From: Parietaria judaica
Lineage: Eukaryota > Streptophyta > Magnoliopsida > Rosales > Urticaceae
Reading direction: 5' to 3'
Length of the DNA: 64,000 nucleotides
Assembly: GCA_954871525.1 (NCBI GenBank)
Contig: OX940866.1
Location: 10,935,001-10,999,000 of the forward strand
In this document: piece after piece, positions 35,210 to 47,226 of the stretch
Layout of the letters: every line of letters starts with the position of its first letter
How positions within the stretch are numbered: position 1 is the stretch's first letter
The notes under the pieces: generated by a model
What the model was told of the DNA's origin: nothing
The model's database searches: none
What the model saw: only the letters and a program-made list of their open reading frames with translations
Position numbers and translations under genes: made by a program

Positions 35210-38145
35210 TCAAACGGTGACGTTTCCGCCGGAGGCAGAGGCGGAATCGCCCGGTGGGCTGATCGAGATCCACAGCAACGAGATCGTGATCGAGAGCAGC
35301 CCCGTCCACACGTACACTATTGTCGGAACCCGCCCTCTCCGGCCCATCAGCCCTTTCGCGAAAGGGTAGAAGTGGGCCAGCACCCAGAAGCTGAAGAAGG
35401 TGCCTCCCATGAGCTTGTTCCACTGCGGGATCACACTGTAGAGCGTCCGAGAGAACCCGATGACGACGGCGACGATGTTGACGACGATGATGGTGAGCGG
35501 CAGTATGAAGAGGCTCGTCCACTTGACGAGGTAGAGGTCGGCGAAAGCGTCGTCGTCGTCCTCGCCAGCGGATTTGGACGTGAGCTTGAAGGAGATCTCG
35601 ACGCCGGCTAGGATCTTGAGCAGGCCTTGGACGACGGCGATGAGGTGCGCGCTCGTGCCGCCGATGACCCAAAATTGCTCGTTGCGCCACCACTCCTCGA
35701 GGCCGATGCCCGACCACTTGACTTCAAGGAGGGAGATGAGGGTGAGGGAAACAGTGACGGCAAGGAGGTAGGACAGGAAGGCGATGTCGAGGCCTTGGAC
35801 GATGAAGTGGCCGGAGAGGAGGGAGAGGGCAGGGAGGAAGCAATAGACGACGAGGAAGAGGGACGTGAACGGGTAGACTGCGACGTTGAGGTAGGCGACA
35901 CGCTGGAGGAACTTGAGGCGGCGCGTGGCTAGGAGGGCGTTGTTGCGGGAGAAGAAGATCTCGACCGAGCCGGTGGCCCAACGCAGGACCTGGTGGAGCC
36001 GGTCAGTGAGGTTGATGGGGGCCGTCCCGCGGAAGGCGTCGCGCTTCGCGGTGATGCAGTAGACCGAGCGCCACCCACGGTTGTGCATGCGGTAGCCCGT
36101 CACCACGTCCTCCGTCACCGACCCGTAGATCCACCCGATCCGCTCGCCCCACTCCGTCTTGTCCTCGTACCTGCGCCAACCAAAGCAGTTTGACCAGTGG
36201 TTCGTCAAAACCTTATACTGATAAAAATGAATATATATATCAAGGTATTAAATTTCTCGAATATCCATCGGCATGCCCATCGAAAATCTTTTTTCGAGGA
36301 TATGCGAAACGATATATCTATCGGCATATCCATCGATTTACCTATGAGATACCAATCGACAAGCGATATATCCGTAAAATGAAAAGTGTGAAACGACATC
36401 GGCAAACGGTATTTAAAACCTTGATATATATGAATGCCAGTGAGAGTGAATTACCAACAAGACACGACGGCCACGGCCTCAGCGACGGTGGGCGCATCGA
36501 GAGGCGGGCGCGAGAGGAGAAGCGCCCCGGGTGGACGGCCGTTCTTGACAGAGACATGGTCGGCGAGAGGGCGGCCTTGGAACTCTGCGACAGCTATGGA
36601 TTCAGTGAAGACGGTCGAGTTGCCGAACTTCTTGGGCAGGCCAAGGTCGGAGTGCATCGTTAAGGGCTGCGTGTCCGATTCATCCTCACGTGACTCCGAC
36701 CGCGAGTAGCTCGGTGCCGCCGACTTGACCTGTTGGCAATTTAATTGATTATTTATGTAGGTATTATTGGTTTAGTCATAAAATTATTTTGTCACCTGTC
36801 CGAAGACGCCGGAGTACTCAGTCGCCCGTGGTGGGTGGAAGCCGTACAATGCGTAGCGCCGGAACATGCAGCCCGTCCCGACGTACACCGGCCCCTGAAG
36901 CCCGTCTAGAGCTCTCATATTCCCTGTTGGATCAATGCTTCATCAATTCTCTCTTAATTTATGAATCAAGTTCCTCTTAGTGATACAGTATCAAAATCAT
37001 TAAATTAAATTAAAATAATTTTTTTAAGGAATTAAGTATAAACAAAGGAAATCCTAATTACACAACCGTTTTTGCGACGTTTTTTATTTTTTGTATGTCG
37101 TAGAGTTCGAACTCTATATTTCAGTGATGTCAACCAACTGAACTAGTCTTTATTTACGACATTACGTACCGTCGAAGAAGACAGTGTTGTGGTTGGCGTA
37201 GCGATCGGAGGGGTCGATGCCCTCAAACCTTTGGGGGAACTGGATGTAGCATATGCGGTCGCCGCCGCGGTCCATCATGAAACACATGCCCTCCTTGATG
37301 GCCAGCGAGTTGTACACATAGTGGTCGCAGTCAAGGTTCAGGATGAACGCCCCATTTGATAACACGGCCGAGGCCCGCACCAACGCGTTCATCGCACCCG
37401 CCTTCTTGTTGTGGTCGTACCCCGGCCGCTTCTCGCGCGACACGTATGCGAACATCGGCAGCCGGATGTCCACGCCACTGAAGTCCAACCTCTGCTCGTC
37501 GTCGCGCCCCCTAACCGGATCGTTCGATGGCACCTTTGTCATCACCTGATAGAAGTTCAAATGCTCAATTACCCGAACGATAAAGCATGTTGAAAATGTC
37601 GCATAATGTTTCAAGTTCAATAATATGAAAATTTTCAATTTTTTGTATGTCGTGTGCCTTAAAACCCGGTATTTCAAACCTACATTCCACTTTAAATACT
37701 CGACCATATGAGCGATCTATCAGTTTCATCAATTACCTGCAAAATACCGGCGTGGTCTCCTTTGGCGTGGTCGGGCGCTGAGACGAGCCAAGTCCCAGGC
37801 CAATGGGTCCCGTCGGCCATCCACGTGGCGTTCTCCACCTTGACGGGTCCCTCGGGCGTCAAAACGCCACTGTTCTTTTCCCGTGCAAGCTTCCTCTCCT
37901 TGGCCTCCTCTCTGGAGTTGTAGAGTTCGCTTCTCTTGCGAATAGCCTCCGGTAAGCCGTTGATCCTCACCTTGAACTCGTCGTACTCTCTTTTGATCCA
38001 ACGCCGGTCCTTCACGAAGTCGGGGCTCTTCTTGTTCCTCGTCGGGTCGGATTTCACGCTGAAGTAGCTATCCGGGTTTCTCGGCTCTATGTTGTGCTTT
38101 CTGCAGAAGGGAACCCAAACCTGTAAAATGAGCAAATCAATGAGA

Positions 38146-38203
<58 letters not shown>

Positions 38204-40996
38204 ACTGATAAATACTATTACACAATATAATGTATGGAAATATTAGCAATAATAAAAGTTATAAGAGTGTAATGATTAACTTGTTGTACAAGGCAAGTAA
38301 TGAAAACCTGAATTATAACATTTGAACGTGTATCTTCAATACAAGGTTCAAAATCTCGTGATACTTTCATTTTTTTTTTTAATATAACCATCTATAAATA
38401 ATAATAATATTAATAATAATAATAATATTATGGAAAATAAAAAGACAGTAAATAAAATTTTACCTGAGCAAAGTTTACTGCCTCAGCCATGGCCTCGAAG
38501 GTGAGAATGGCTCCTCCGTCGTCGGATATGTAGCACGATATCTTCTCGATGGGGTAGTCCACGGCGAGGATGGAGAGAATGGTGTTGGCGGTGACGAGCG
38601 GAGGCTCCTTTTCAGGATCAGCGGTGGATACGAAGACGTCAACGCCCGGGAGGTCCGACCGGCAGTTAGGGTTCGATGGCGAGCGACGCTCAAACTTGTC
38701 GTGGAGTGCGGCAAGGTCGGTGGCGCGGTTGATGGGGTTGAGCTTCGGGAGAATATCGAGAAGCCACGAGAAGGAGAACCAGATCTCGCACACGATCGAC
38801 ATTCCCCACAACCACATCGCGTCCGGGTTAGGATTCCGGATTCGCCACGTGAGGAAAAGCCCTAGGACCACCATTCGAATTACCACCAATAATCTTGTCA
38901 AGCACAATTAGGAGATTAGTTAGTTATGTCATTGATTGGAATATTGTAGCTTAATCATCACACTTTAATTGCTAACTAATCTTGCCAAAATTGACTATAC
39001 TATATCATAGCAACACCAATAAGATATGATCCGAATCTGTTTTCTTGGTCCGTCCCGTTTTCGTGCAATAAGATACGATATGATATGATCCAAATTTGTT
39101 TCTTGGACCGGCACGTTTCCTTGTTATCCGGTGCGCATGTTTTCATTGAATATTTATTATAGATCATTCAAATTAAGACTTTTGTAATTGGTGTTTTGGA
39201 GTTAATTAACACTAATTCCGATCATATTGGATTCTTCTCGTCTATAACATTACATTTCTTTCTAAATTGTGTTTTTACATATAGATTCCCATGTGATTTA
39301 TCATACTGTTTCATTGCTATTTTGTATATGATTATATATATATATATATATATGAGGAGGCGACATAAATTTTGAGGCCCACGTGTAAGAAAAAACAAAA
39401 TATTTGTATTTCATTTTAAAAGTTCGTTTATACTTTAGTAGTTAAGCCAAGGTTCAAAATGCCGTTTATGCCCATAAATCGATTGTCGTTTTCGAAGATT
39501 ATCGATGGATTTTCGAGGATTATCGATGGAAAACTAATAATCTCATATTTGTAGTCGAATCTCCATAGTATAATCTCATATTTGTAGTAGTGGTAGCTTA
39601 TCGTTACCGACACTTATCGAGGATTATCGATGGATTATCGACACTTATCGAGGATTATCGATGAAAAACCACTAAAATAGTTTTAATAATATATTTAGTT
39701 ATTTACTAAGTTTACATATGTAAATAAAATATAGTCTCACACTCACATACATAAATACTCAAATAAAATCATGTCATATAGTCAAATAAATGTAAATAAA
39801 ATCATGTCATTGTATGTAATTTCGCCGAAAATTGTTGAAAAGTGCAATTTTTTTTTTCGAAAAGTACCCAATTTTTTATTATTTTTACACTGTTTTTACG
39901 GATAATCGATTGGTATGGAATATTTGCCGATGACTAGCGGCAAGACGGATAATCGACGATTATCGAGGATAATCGTGGTAATAATTCATCACGAGATAAA
40001 ATTTACGTTTAAATCTATTCCAAATATAAAGATAAAATAAATGATAAATAAATATAACACAAAGAAAAATCATTCTTAATTATCTCCTTTATATATATAT
40101 ATATATATTATATATATATAAAGGAGATAATTAAGAATGATTTTTATATATATATAAACAATGGATATTTTTTGTAAGATAGTTTTTGCACAATTGAAAA
40201 AAATAATAGTTAGAAAGAATTATTAAGAAATTGCATTATTTTGATGTAGTTTATTTTATTGGTGGTATATATAAACAGTGTAACTGTAATATAACAAGTT
40301 AATTATTATAAAAAATATATATATAGAAGATAAAAGTTTTTACACAATCACAAACCCATCTTACTCAACTTTCTCTCTCGCAGATTAAAAAAAAAAACCA
40401 ACTCTGTATGAGCATGAAAGATAGAGTAATTACCTATAAGGGCTGAGAATCCCCGAAGGCACCTTGACCTTCCTAGTGAGAGGCTTCCATGGCTTATCCA
40501 TAAAATCCGACATGCTCACGTGCGCCTCCGCCGGCAACGACCCGTACCCCGCGTGCGCCTCCTCCTCCTGTGACCAATACGCATTCCCGATCCCGTACTT
40601 CCCTTTCGTCTCGAACAGCCAACGGTTATGATCGAAATCCCCCGTCTGCGTCCTCAGGAGCATCGACTTGTTGTTCGAAGATCGCATCACCGAGACCCTC
40701 CGGTCCATCTTCGCCCCGTCGCCGCTGCTCGGGGGCGGGCGCGGGGGGCCGCCCGAGCCGGATGGCATGTTGTCGGGAGTCGGCGGGAGCATGACCGTGT
40801 AGTTCATGTAGTCGGTGCTCTGCCGGCCGCTGCCCGCGAATTCGCCCGACATGTCGAGGTCGTCGTCCCGCGAGAGGCTCACCATGCGCCCGCTCAACGT
40901 TCTCCGCCCGAATTTCACGGGCGGCCGGCCGAGCGATGAGGCCGAGGAGGCCGCCGAGAGGCTCTTCTTCGGCGGGCTCGGCGGGAGATTGTCCAT
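35210..40996 (-). CDS. Cellulose-synthase-like D protein (CSLD1/CSLD4 type)
   Basis: Seven exons on the minus strand: 40996-40434, 38893-38464, 38120-37737, 37545-37170, 36923-36796, 36729-36455 and 36170-35210. Frames join to 1,038 residues. The N-terminus ([51 protein letters not shown]) and the lack of a RING finger match the pollen-type CSLD1/CSLD4 group. Two membrane helices follow SPYR188. Glycosyltransferase family 2 residues: DD312-313, DCD531-533, TED738-740 and QVLRW779-783. Six C-terminal helices follow. CSLD proteins make beta-1,4-glucan or mannan for tip-growing cell walls; CSLD1 and CSLD4 serve pollen tubes in Arabidopsis. One oddity: an extra Ala760 in the CITKRDAFRG block. Intron 1 (1.5 kb) holds a mobile repeat and a palindrome; intron 6 holds a MITE. 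Confidence 0.95.
36234..36429. mobile_element. MITE in CSLD intron 6
   Basis: About 195 bp bounded by ATCAAGGTATTAAAT on the left and GTATTTAAAACCTTGAT on the right, which are near-perfect reverse complements. TATATAT-like bases flank both sides. The inside is built of repeated ATATCCATCG and GATATATC words. It fills most of the 284-bp intron. No coding capacity. Confidence 0.75.
38149..38200. repeat. (AT)26 microsatellite in CSLD intron 2
   Basis: Uninterrupted AT dinucleotides just inside the intron, near the 5' splice site. Confidence 0.9.
39447..39980 (+). mobile_element. Non-autonomous element copy A (CCAAGGTTCAAAATGCC family), CSLD intron 1
   Basis: It begins CCAAGGTTCAAAATGCC and contains many GATTATCGATGG and GACACTTATCGAGG words, then AAAATCATGTCAT and AATTGTTGAAAAGTG blocks, and ends with GGATAATCGATTGG...GATAATCG. 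The same order of blocks occurs in reverse orientation at 49192-49596. No protein is encoded. The right edge is approximate. Confidence 0.75.
40065..40145. repeat. Perfect ~81-bp palindrome in CSLD intron 1
   Basis: AAAAATCATTCTTAATTATC on the left is the exact reverse complement of the right end, and the match runs on through TCCTTTATATATATATA. The arms are about 36 bp with only a few central bases unpaired. Confidence 0.9.
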
Positions 40997-42249
40997 ATCT
41001 TGGTAACCCTAGAGCAATCACCAATTCTAACCCTAATCACGTCGATCACTTCCCATGCATGCGTCAAGGCAAGCTATGGATGCTTTGAACATATTTTTTT
41101 ATATTTTATTTTTTATTTTTTAGTTAATGAAAATGAACTTCAATATTGCCAAATTAGTTTAATCAATGGTGTTTAGTGGTTTAATTCTATATTTAGCCAA
41201 TGAATTTCATTTATGATATTCCTTATTTTAAGCTTGGCCTCTCTCTCTCTCTTATTCCACTTTGTTTTTGTTTTGGTTTTAGCCAGGTCGATTCATTGTT
41301 ACCTTTTATTTATTGATTTATTTTTTCATGACCTTTCATTTTTCTGTCGTTTATTGTTCTATGTGATTTTATTCATGTTTTCTTGGTTAGTCTCTAAGCT
41401 TTTTCTTGTCGTTTTTCTAAGCATATATGCGTCAATCTGAAATGTTGTCGTTTATATGTTGTTATGGCATATAGTTACTAAGCTTTTTGTTGTCGTTTGT
41501 CCAACTTCAGTCTGGAACTTTCTCGTTCACACAGATTCATCTGTGTTGTCGTTTTTATGCCTTGGTCATTTTTATGCCAAGCTTTTTGTGTCGTTTTTCA
41601 AACTTCATATCCATCGTTGTTTTTTTTTTTTTACTTCATACTCGCCTGTATAAAACTCTGTCGTTTTTACTATCAGACTTAATGTCGTTTTTGTCTGAGT
41701 GATATTTTAATATTTTAGTAAGATAATCGTGGTAAGAGTACTCAAACTTTGACCAACCAAAAATTACAAAGTCAAAATTTGAAGAGATATATTTTTCTCC
41801 CTGATTTGTTTCGTTGAAGTTAAATGGAAAAAATTGATAGATAATTGGATGAACACATAAATGCGAATCTTATGTATAATTTAGCATTGATTAACGTTCG
41901 TAAATTTTTTTTGAAAGAAAATTAGCTCTCTTCACATTTATTAATTTTAGATACTTTTTCTGCTCTTTTTTAATTTAAACCAACGCCTCAATTAGTTAAA
42001 ACTTTGAATACTTTCATCGTCGTTTCTCGAACATCACGCTGTCGTTCGTAGAATCAGACTGGCTCCTCGGTAATGTTGTCGTTTCATCCCAAACATCACA
42101 CGTGTCATATCCCATAGTCTCTCTCTATTGGCTCGCTTGCTCGGTTGCAGGCTCTTACCATACGCCTCCCCGCAACAGATCAGGAGAAAATCCCCAAATC
42201 GCTTCGAAGCCCAGACCTTTCCAATTTTTCGCACTCTTCTTCATAGTCT
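40997..42249. other. Divergent spacer between CSLD and cyclin T
   Basis: CSLD leader and promoter on the left, then a T-rich stretch with repeated TGTCGTTT words (listed separately), then an AT-rich part. Cyclin T promoter DNA occupies the right end. No gene is recognised. Confidence 0.6.
41345..41692 (+). repeat. TGTCGTTT array with ~85-100 bp higher-order units
   Basis: TGTCGTTT occurs at 41345, 41407, 41446, 41491, 41547, 41589, 41659 and 41683. Around 41395, 41479 and 41578 a longer AAGCTTTTT...TGTCGTTTnTC unit repeats, so three degenerate units of about 85-100 bases underlie it. Further related words occur near 42017, 42040 and 42077. Confidence 0.7.
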
Positions 42250-43704
42250 CTCTCTCTCTCATCGGCCGTGGTGGATTCGGCCTCTGGTTCGTCCGTACTC
42301 TCTCTCCTTCTCCGCCGCCGAAACCCTAGCTTCGCCGCTCTCTTCTCTCCCGGAGCATCTCTGCATGTTCGCGTTCATGCGCGTCTCACGGCATTATTGC
42401 GCGAAGAGGAATCGGCATCGCCAGGAGTGAGGGAAGAAGTTGCGGCGAATCAAGCTCGGTGCTAGGGTTTCGCTGCGTCTGACTCGTCTTCTTGAATTCT
42501 AAGCTCTGCTTGCCGGTAAGTGTTTCTATTGGTTCTGGTGTTCGGTTCTAGGGTTTGCTTGCTTCGTTCTTGGTTTAATTTCGTGATTTTTGTAATTTTG
42601 GTAGTTGGTTTATTTCAGGATCCTTTTTAAAAAAATCATTATAATTTTGATTGACGTACATATATATTGATGCGGACACCGACCGTGTAGAAACCCTAGG
42701 TGAAAATTGTAGAAAGTGTTGGTTTTGATGCTCGCTTGTCTTCTTCTATGGTGTTTTAGCTCTGATAATTGCTTATTCATTTATAAAGGTTGTAAATTTT
42801 TCGAGTTTTCTTTGCTTAATAGTTGGTTTAATGATTTGATTTGTGACTGTTTCAATTTATTCGAATTATTCTACGACCTTAGTAAGGGATTTAGTTGATC
42901 TATGCTGCTTTTTTATGCGATTTAACATGGTAGTGAAATGAAGAAAACAGGTAGATTAGGACCCTTGATTTAGTTGTTCTTCTTTGATATTTGAGCTCTG
43001 GTTATTCCCTAGCTATATATAAAGGTGGCAATTTTTTCAAGTTTTCCGGTTGTGTTAATTTATGTAAATGGACTTCGAATTAAATGAACGACGATAACTG
43101 GAGATTTTATTGATTTATGCTTTTCTTTTTTTGGTTTTTCTTGGTAGACAGATGAATAGAAGAAATAGATAGATTAGTGTGTAAGTCCTTGGGAAATTAG
43201 GCCAAACATGATAAACATTTATACCCAATTAGGGAAATGTCTAAACAGTAGAACCTTACGGGTCAGGTTTTAGTTTTAGAGAGCTCGATGCTGGGTATCT
43301 CGGTCCGATCCTACATTTTATGCTCTTAATGTTGATTTTAGTTTGTACTAACTAAAGGCTCAATCTTTTAAACTAGTGAATTCTGAGAAGAAAGAGAGTA
43401 GAATTAAGGTTTTTAATCTTCTCTACATGTTTCTTAAGCTCATACTATGTATGTATTTTAACACATTACTGATGGAATGCTCTCTCTTACCAAATATTAG
43501 AATTGTGACTTTCTATGTTTGTGGTCTATAAGCTTTATATATTATCTATGTTGATTTTAGGTTTGATATTATTAATCGATCAATAATTTTTGTAGACAGG
43601 AAGCCTTGCCATTTTAGTGACTTCATATTTGAAGTCAACAAGGACAGAGATCCTCCTCTATGATCATATAGTTCAAGTTTGGTGAATTTTACGGGAATAT
43701 AGAA
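42250..43704 (+). other. 5' leader of cyclin T with a leader intron
   Basis: 42250-42515 is CT-rich and ends at a consensus donor CCG/GTAAGT (intron from 42516). An acceptor TTTTTGTAGACAG ends at 43599, 105 bases before the start codon. The 1.08-kb leader intron is inferred from these signals and a lack of coding frames. Confidence 0.55.
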
Positions 43705-46700
43705 ATGGCGGGGTTTGTGTCTGGTGATGGCCCACATCACGGAACATTCGAAGGCGGGTCCATTCAACATTCCCCGGAAATGCCAGAGGACGGATCACGG
43801 TGGTATTTTTCAAGAAAAGAAATTGAAGATGACTCGCCGTCTAGGAATGATGGAGTTGACTTGAAAAAGGAGGCTTACTTACGCAAGTCATATTGTACGT
43901 TTCTCCAAGATTTGGGGATGAGGCTTAAAGTGTAAGTATCTTGCTTTCGTCGATCGTTATTATCTACAAGTCTTATGCTATAATGTTTTTATCCGCTTTC
44001 CCTAATTAACTTTGGGTTAAATGAAAATTGAGAAAAAGGTGAAGGACAATGTATTTTTATTTTTCACACGAGAGAACTGAAATATTATATTATAGAAAAT
44101 AAAATATATACTATCATTGCTTAAATCGAAGAGCTTTTTTCATGAACTATTCTACTGAAATTCTATGTTGATACTATACTATGACCGTTGATTTGCATGA
44201 TGATGATGTTACCTATATTCTAATGCAGACCCCAAGTAACAATTGCAACGGCCATTATTTTCTGTCATCGATTCTTTCTTCGTCAATCCCATGTAAAGAA
44301 TGATAGGAGGGTAAGCTTTCTCACAATTTGGTTGCTTCTCCCATCTTTCCATGTGATGGTTTTGTCGGTATTAGAAATGTCATCTTTTTTCTTCTTCTTT
44401 TTTTTCCTGATTCATTGTCGTTGGTATGAGGAAATTTTAGGATCGATTTTTTGACAATTTAATGCGGTGAAGTATTGGCTTTGGCACTAAATTATAATAT
44501 AAAAATATTTTACAGACGATCGCAACGGTTTGTATGTTTCTTGCTGGGAAGGTTGAAGAAACTCCTCGCCCCCTTAAAGATGTTATCATAGTCTCATACG
44601 AAATCATTCATAAAAAGGATCCCGCTGCAGTACAAAAGATAAAGCAAAAGGTATCTCTTAATCCTTTAGTTTGTAGCAAAGGCTGTATAATCCTGGAAAC
44701 AGTTTCTCTATCTTGGGCTTCTTCATGCTCTTTCCTTCGGGTTTGATTATGCCCTCCTTTTAATAAAGTCCTGGATTTTTAGGATAAAAATAATATTGTG
44801 CCCGCTTGCTAGGATACCTTTTATAGTGTTATTTTAGACCTTTTCCTGAAACATTGACAGCACGACCATGTTGCCTTATGCAATTAAGTGCGGAGCACTT
44901 CTAGCCATTTTGATCTCTAACGAATCCGATTAGACCCTATGTAGAAACCATACACGAGGTGAATTCCTATCATAAAACTGAAATACAAACGTAGTGAATT
45001 CCTGATAATAAAACTGAAATACAAACGTAGCACCAGTAGTTCCTTAGAGAACACGACCCGAGCTCTCCCTAAAGATGTAAGGTATAATATGCCAAAACTC
45101 ACATGGTATCTCCCCTCGGGATTGGCACCTAATATAGAGATTAGGATATCCTAATCCCTTTTTATTTCAAACTACCCAATACCAAGGGAGATGGCGTGTG
45201 AGATTTTGGCCAATTGTCTATTACAGCTTTAGGGATAATTTGGGTCATGTTCTTGAAGGAACAGCTGAGACGTTTGTTATTCGGTTCTATTTAATCAATA
45301 CAATTGTCAGGAATTCATCTTTGGTGAATTTCTGTTGGTTCGTGTCCTTATTTAGGCCTAAGAACTTCAGTTAATAGTTCCTTAGAAAGCTAATCTTTTT
45401 CGTCTAAAGATAATACATTACTGTCCAATTCCATTATGATTTTTGCTTTCTCAAAACATGTTCTGTTAAGTTATATTATAATCTATTCATTATTTTTTTA
45501 ATTGCATAATCATGCAGGACGTATACGAACAACAGAAGGAATTAATTTTGCTTGGAGAGAGAGTTGTTCTTGCAACCCTCGGATTCGATCTTAATATGAC
45601 ACATCCTTATAAACCTCTCGTCGAGGCAATAAAGAAATTCAAAGTAGCCCAAAATGCGCTTGCGCAAGTTGCATGGAATTTTGTCAACGATGGGTATGCT
45701 TATCTTAGTTCGTTTTTCACTGCCCGTTGTTGGTCGTGTTCCTGAATTCGATCCCTATATGCAGTCTTCGGACATCTCTTTGCTTGCAATTCAAACCGCA
45801 TCACATCGCCGCTGGTGCCATTTTTCTGGCGGCAAAGTTTTTAAAAGTAAAGCTCCCGTCCGACGGCGAGAAGGTTTGGTGGCAGGAGTTTGACGTCACA
45901 CCACGACAGTTGGAAGGTTAGTTTTGTTATTATACACCAACCAATTTATTTATAATTTTAAATCGTGCGACCCGTGATGACGGTTATTCAAACACACGAT
46001 TACCATTAATAGACAAGGCTAAAAACGAAAATAACTTTTTACCAAATGTTTATGACATAATATTTAAATGGCCTAATAATAGAAATTGCTTAAGCTAAGG
46101 CTTGATGCTGGCTCCCGAGCCGAGACGAGCTCGGGTTCTAGGTTACGGAGATGACTTTGGTAAATCTTACCGAAATACGGGTATAAACTCCTACTAACTG
46201 AGTAAATTAATTTCTGCAGAAGTAAGCAACCAAATGCTTGAACTCTACGAACAGAACCGAGTGCCGCCTTCCAGCGACGTTGAGGGAAGCGCCGCAAGTG
46301 GTGTCACCCACCGCGCCCCTGCAAAACCCACAGCCAGCACCGAAGAACACCTCACCACGACCAACAGCCACTCTCGACGTGCACCCGAGACGATGGACGC
46401 CGAGTTCCGAGAAAATCACCGCTCCGAGCCAGAGCCATCCCCTCAAGAGAAGGCTGCAGAAGAGCCGAACACGACCGGGGAAGGTCAAAACCAGCAGACT
46501 GCAAGTGCGCTCGGCGACATAAAGAAGATCGACCGGGACAAGGTTAAGGCGGCGTTGGAGAAGCGGAGAAAGTCGCTTGGTGACTTGGCTAGGAAAACCG
46601 ACGTAATTGACGATGATGATTTAATCGAACGGGAATTGGAGGACGGCATTGAGCTCGGGAACAAGCGTGACCGGAAAACCTGGCCGAAGACCGGGAACGA

Positions 46701-46812
46701 GGACAAGAATCCAGATTCAAACCACGTGGAGGAAGGCGAGGTGTCGGTGCGGGAAGAGGGCGGTAATTACCAATCGCCCAAATCAAACAATAGGAAGAGA
46801 AAGGCGGCTTAA
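43705..46812 (+). CDS. Cyclin T (CYCT1;4/CYCT1;5-like)
   Basis: Six coding exons: 43705-43931, 44229-44310, 44516-44650, 45518-45693, 45765-45916 and 46220-46812, phases consistent, 454 residues. The first cyclin fold spans about residues 30-145 ([47 protein letters not shown]). The second follows ([47 protein letters not shown]). The C-terminal 160 residues are polar, acidic and basic mixed, ending in a KRKAA nuclear-type cluster. T cyclins bind CDKC kinases as P-TEFb, which phosphorylates the RNA polymerase II tail to release elongation; Arabidopsis CYCT1;4 and CYCT1;5 affect leaf growth, trichomes and viral infection. It is shorter than Arabidopsis CYCT1;4, through the tail. Intron 3 carries a dispersed repeat. 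Confidence 0.93.
44959..45195. repeat. Dispersed repeat copy in cyclin T intron 3, with 35-bp tandem pair
   Basis: A GTGAATTCCTRATMATAAAACTGAAA-like unit of 35 bases is duplicated at 44959-45029. It is followed by GACCCGAGCTCTCCCTAAA, ATGCCAAAACTCAC and GGGATTGGCACCT, the same block order as in CTF18 intron 19. Confidence 0.6.
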
Positions 46813-47226
46813 TTATGTCTGATGGGTATTTTTACCTTTTTGCCCCTTGCTTGGGACACTACGAGTATGACAGTGAATTTTGGAGAGCGGTCAGTAATTT
46901 AATTAAGTATTGGACAATTCCAATCGCCATATATTCATTATTTGGTTTCCTTTTCTGCTCACTTATTTGGGTTTCTCGCTTAGACTTTGCGCCGGATGGT
47001 ACTTTCTGTTTACCGGGACTGGACACCCGTTCTTTAATTAAGCCTTCCAGAAATGGTCAGTGTTTTTGAATTGGATAAATCATATTTTTCCTTATCCAGG
47101 CTGTAATCAGTAAAGTTTTTGGGGCCGAGACCGGAGTTGTTACCGGACTTATTGTACAAAATTTTGTGAACATAAATCCTATTTTATAGATAACATAAAA
47201 GAGCACAAAGAAGGCCAAGTGAGATT
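46813..47226. other. Convergent spacer, 3' ends of cyclin T and PP2-B
   Basis: No gene seen. The two stop codons are 414 bases apart on opposite strands, so the 3' untranslated regions are probably close or overlapping. Confidence 0.6.

Noticed and set aside
35184..35981. Several long open frames overlapping the last CSLD exon on both strands
   Set aside because: They are shadows of a GC-rich coding exon; only the CSLD frame has family motifs.
40626..41024. Open frames opposite and beside CSLD exon 1
   Set aside because: Arg/Pro-rich shadow frames of a GC-rich exon with no domain.
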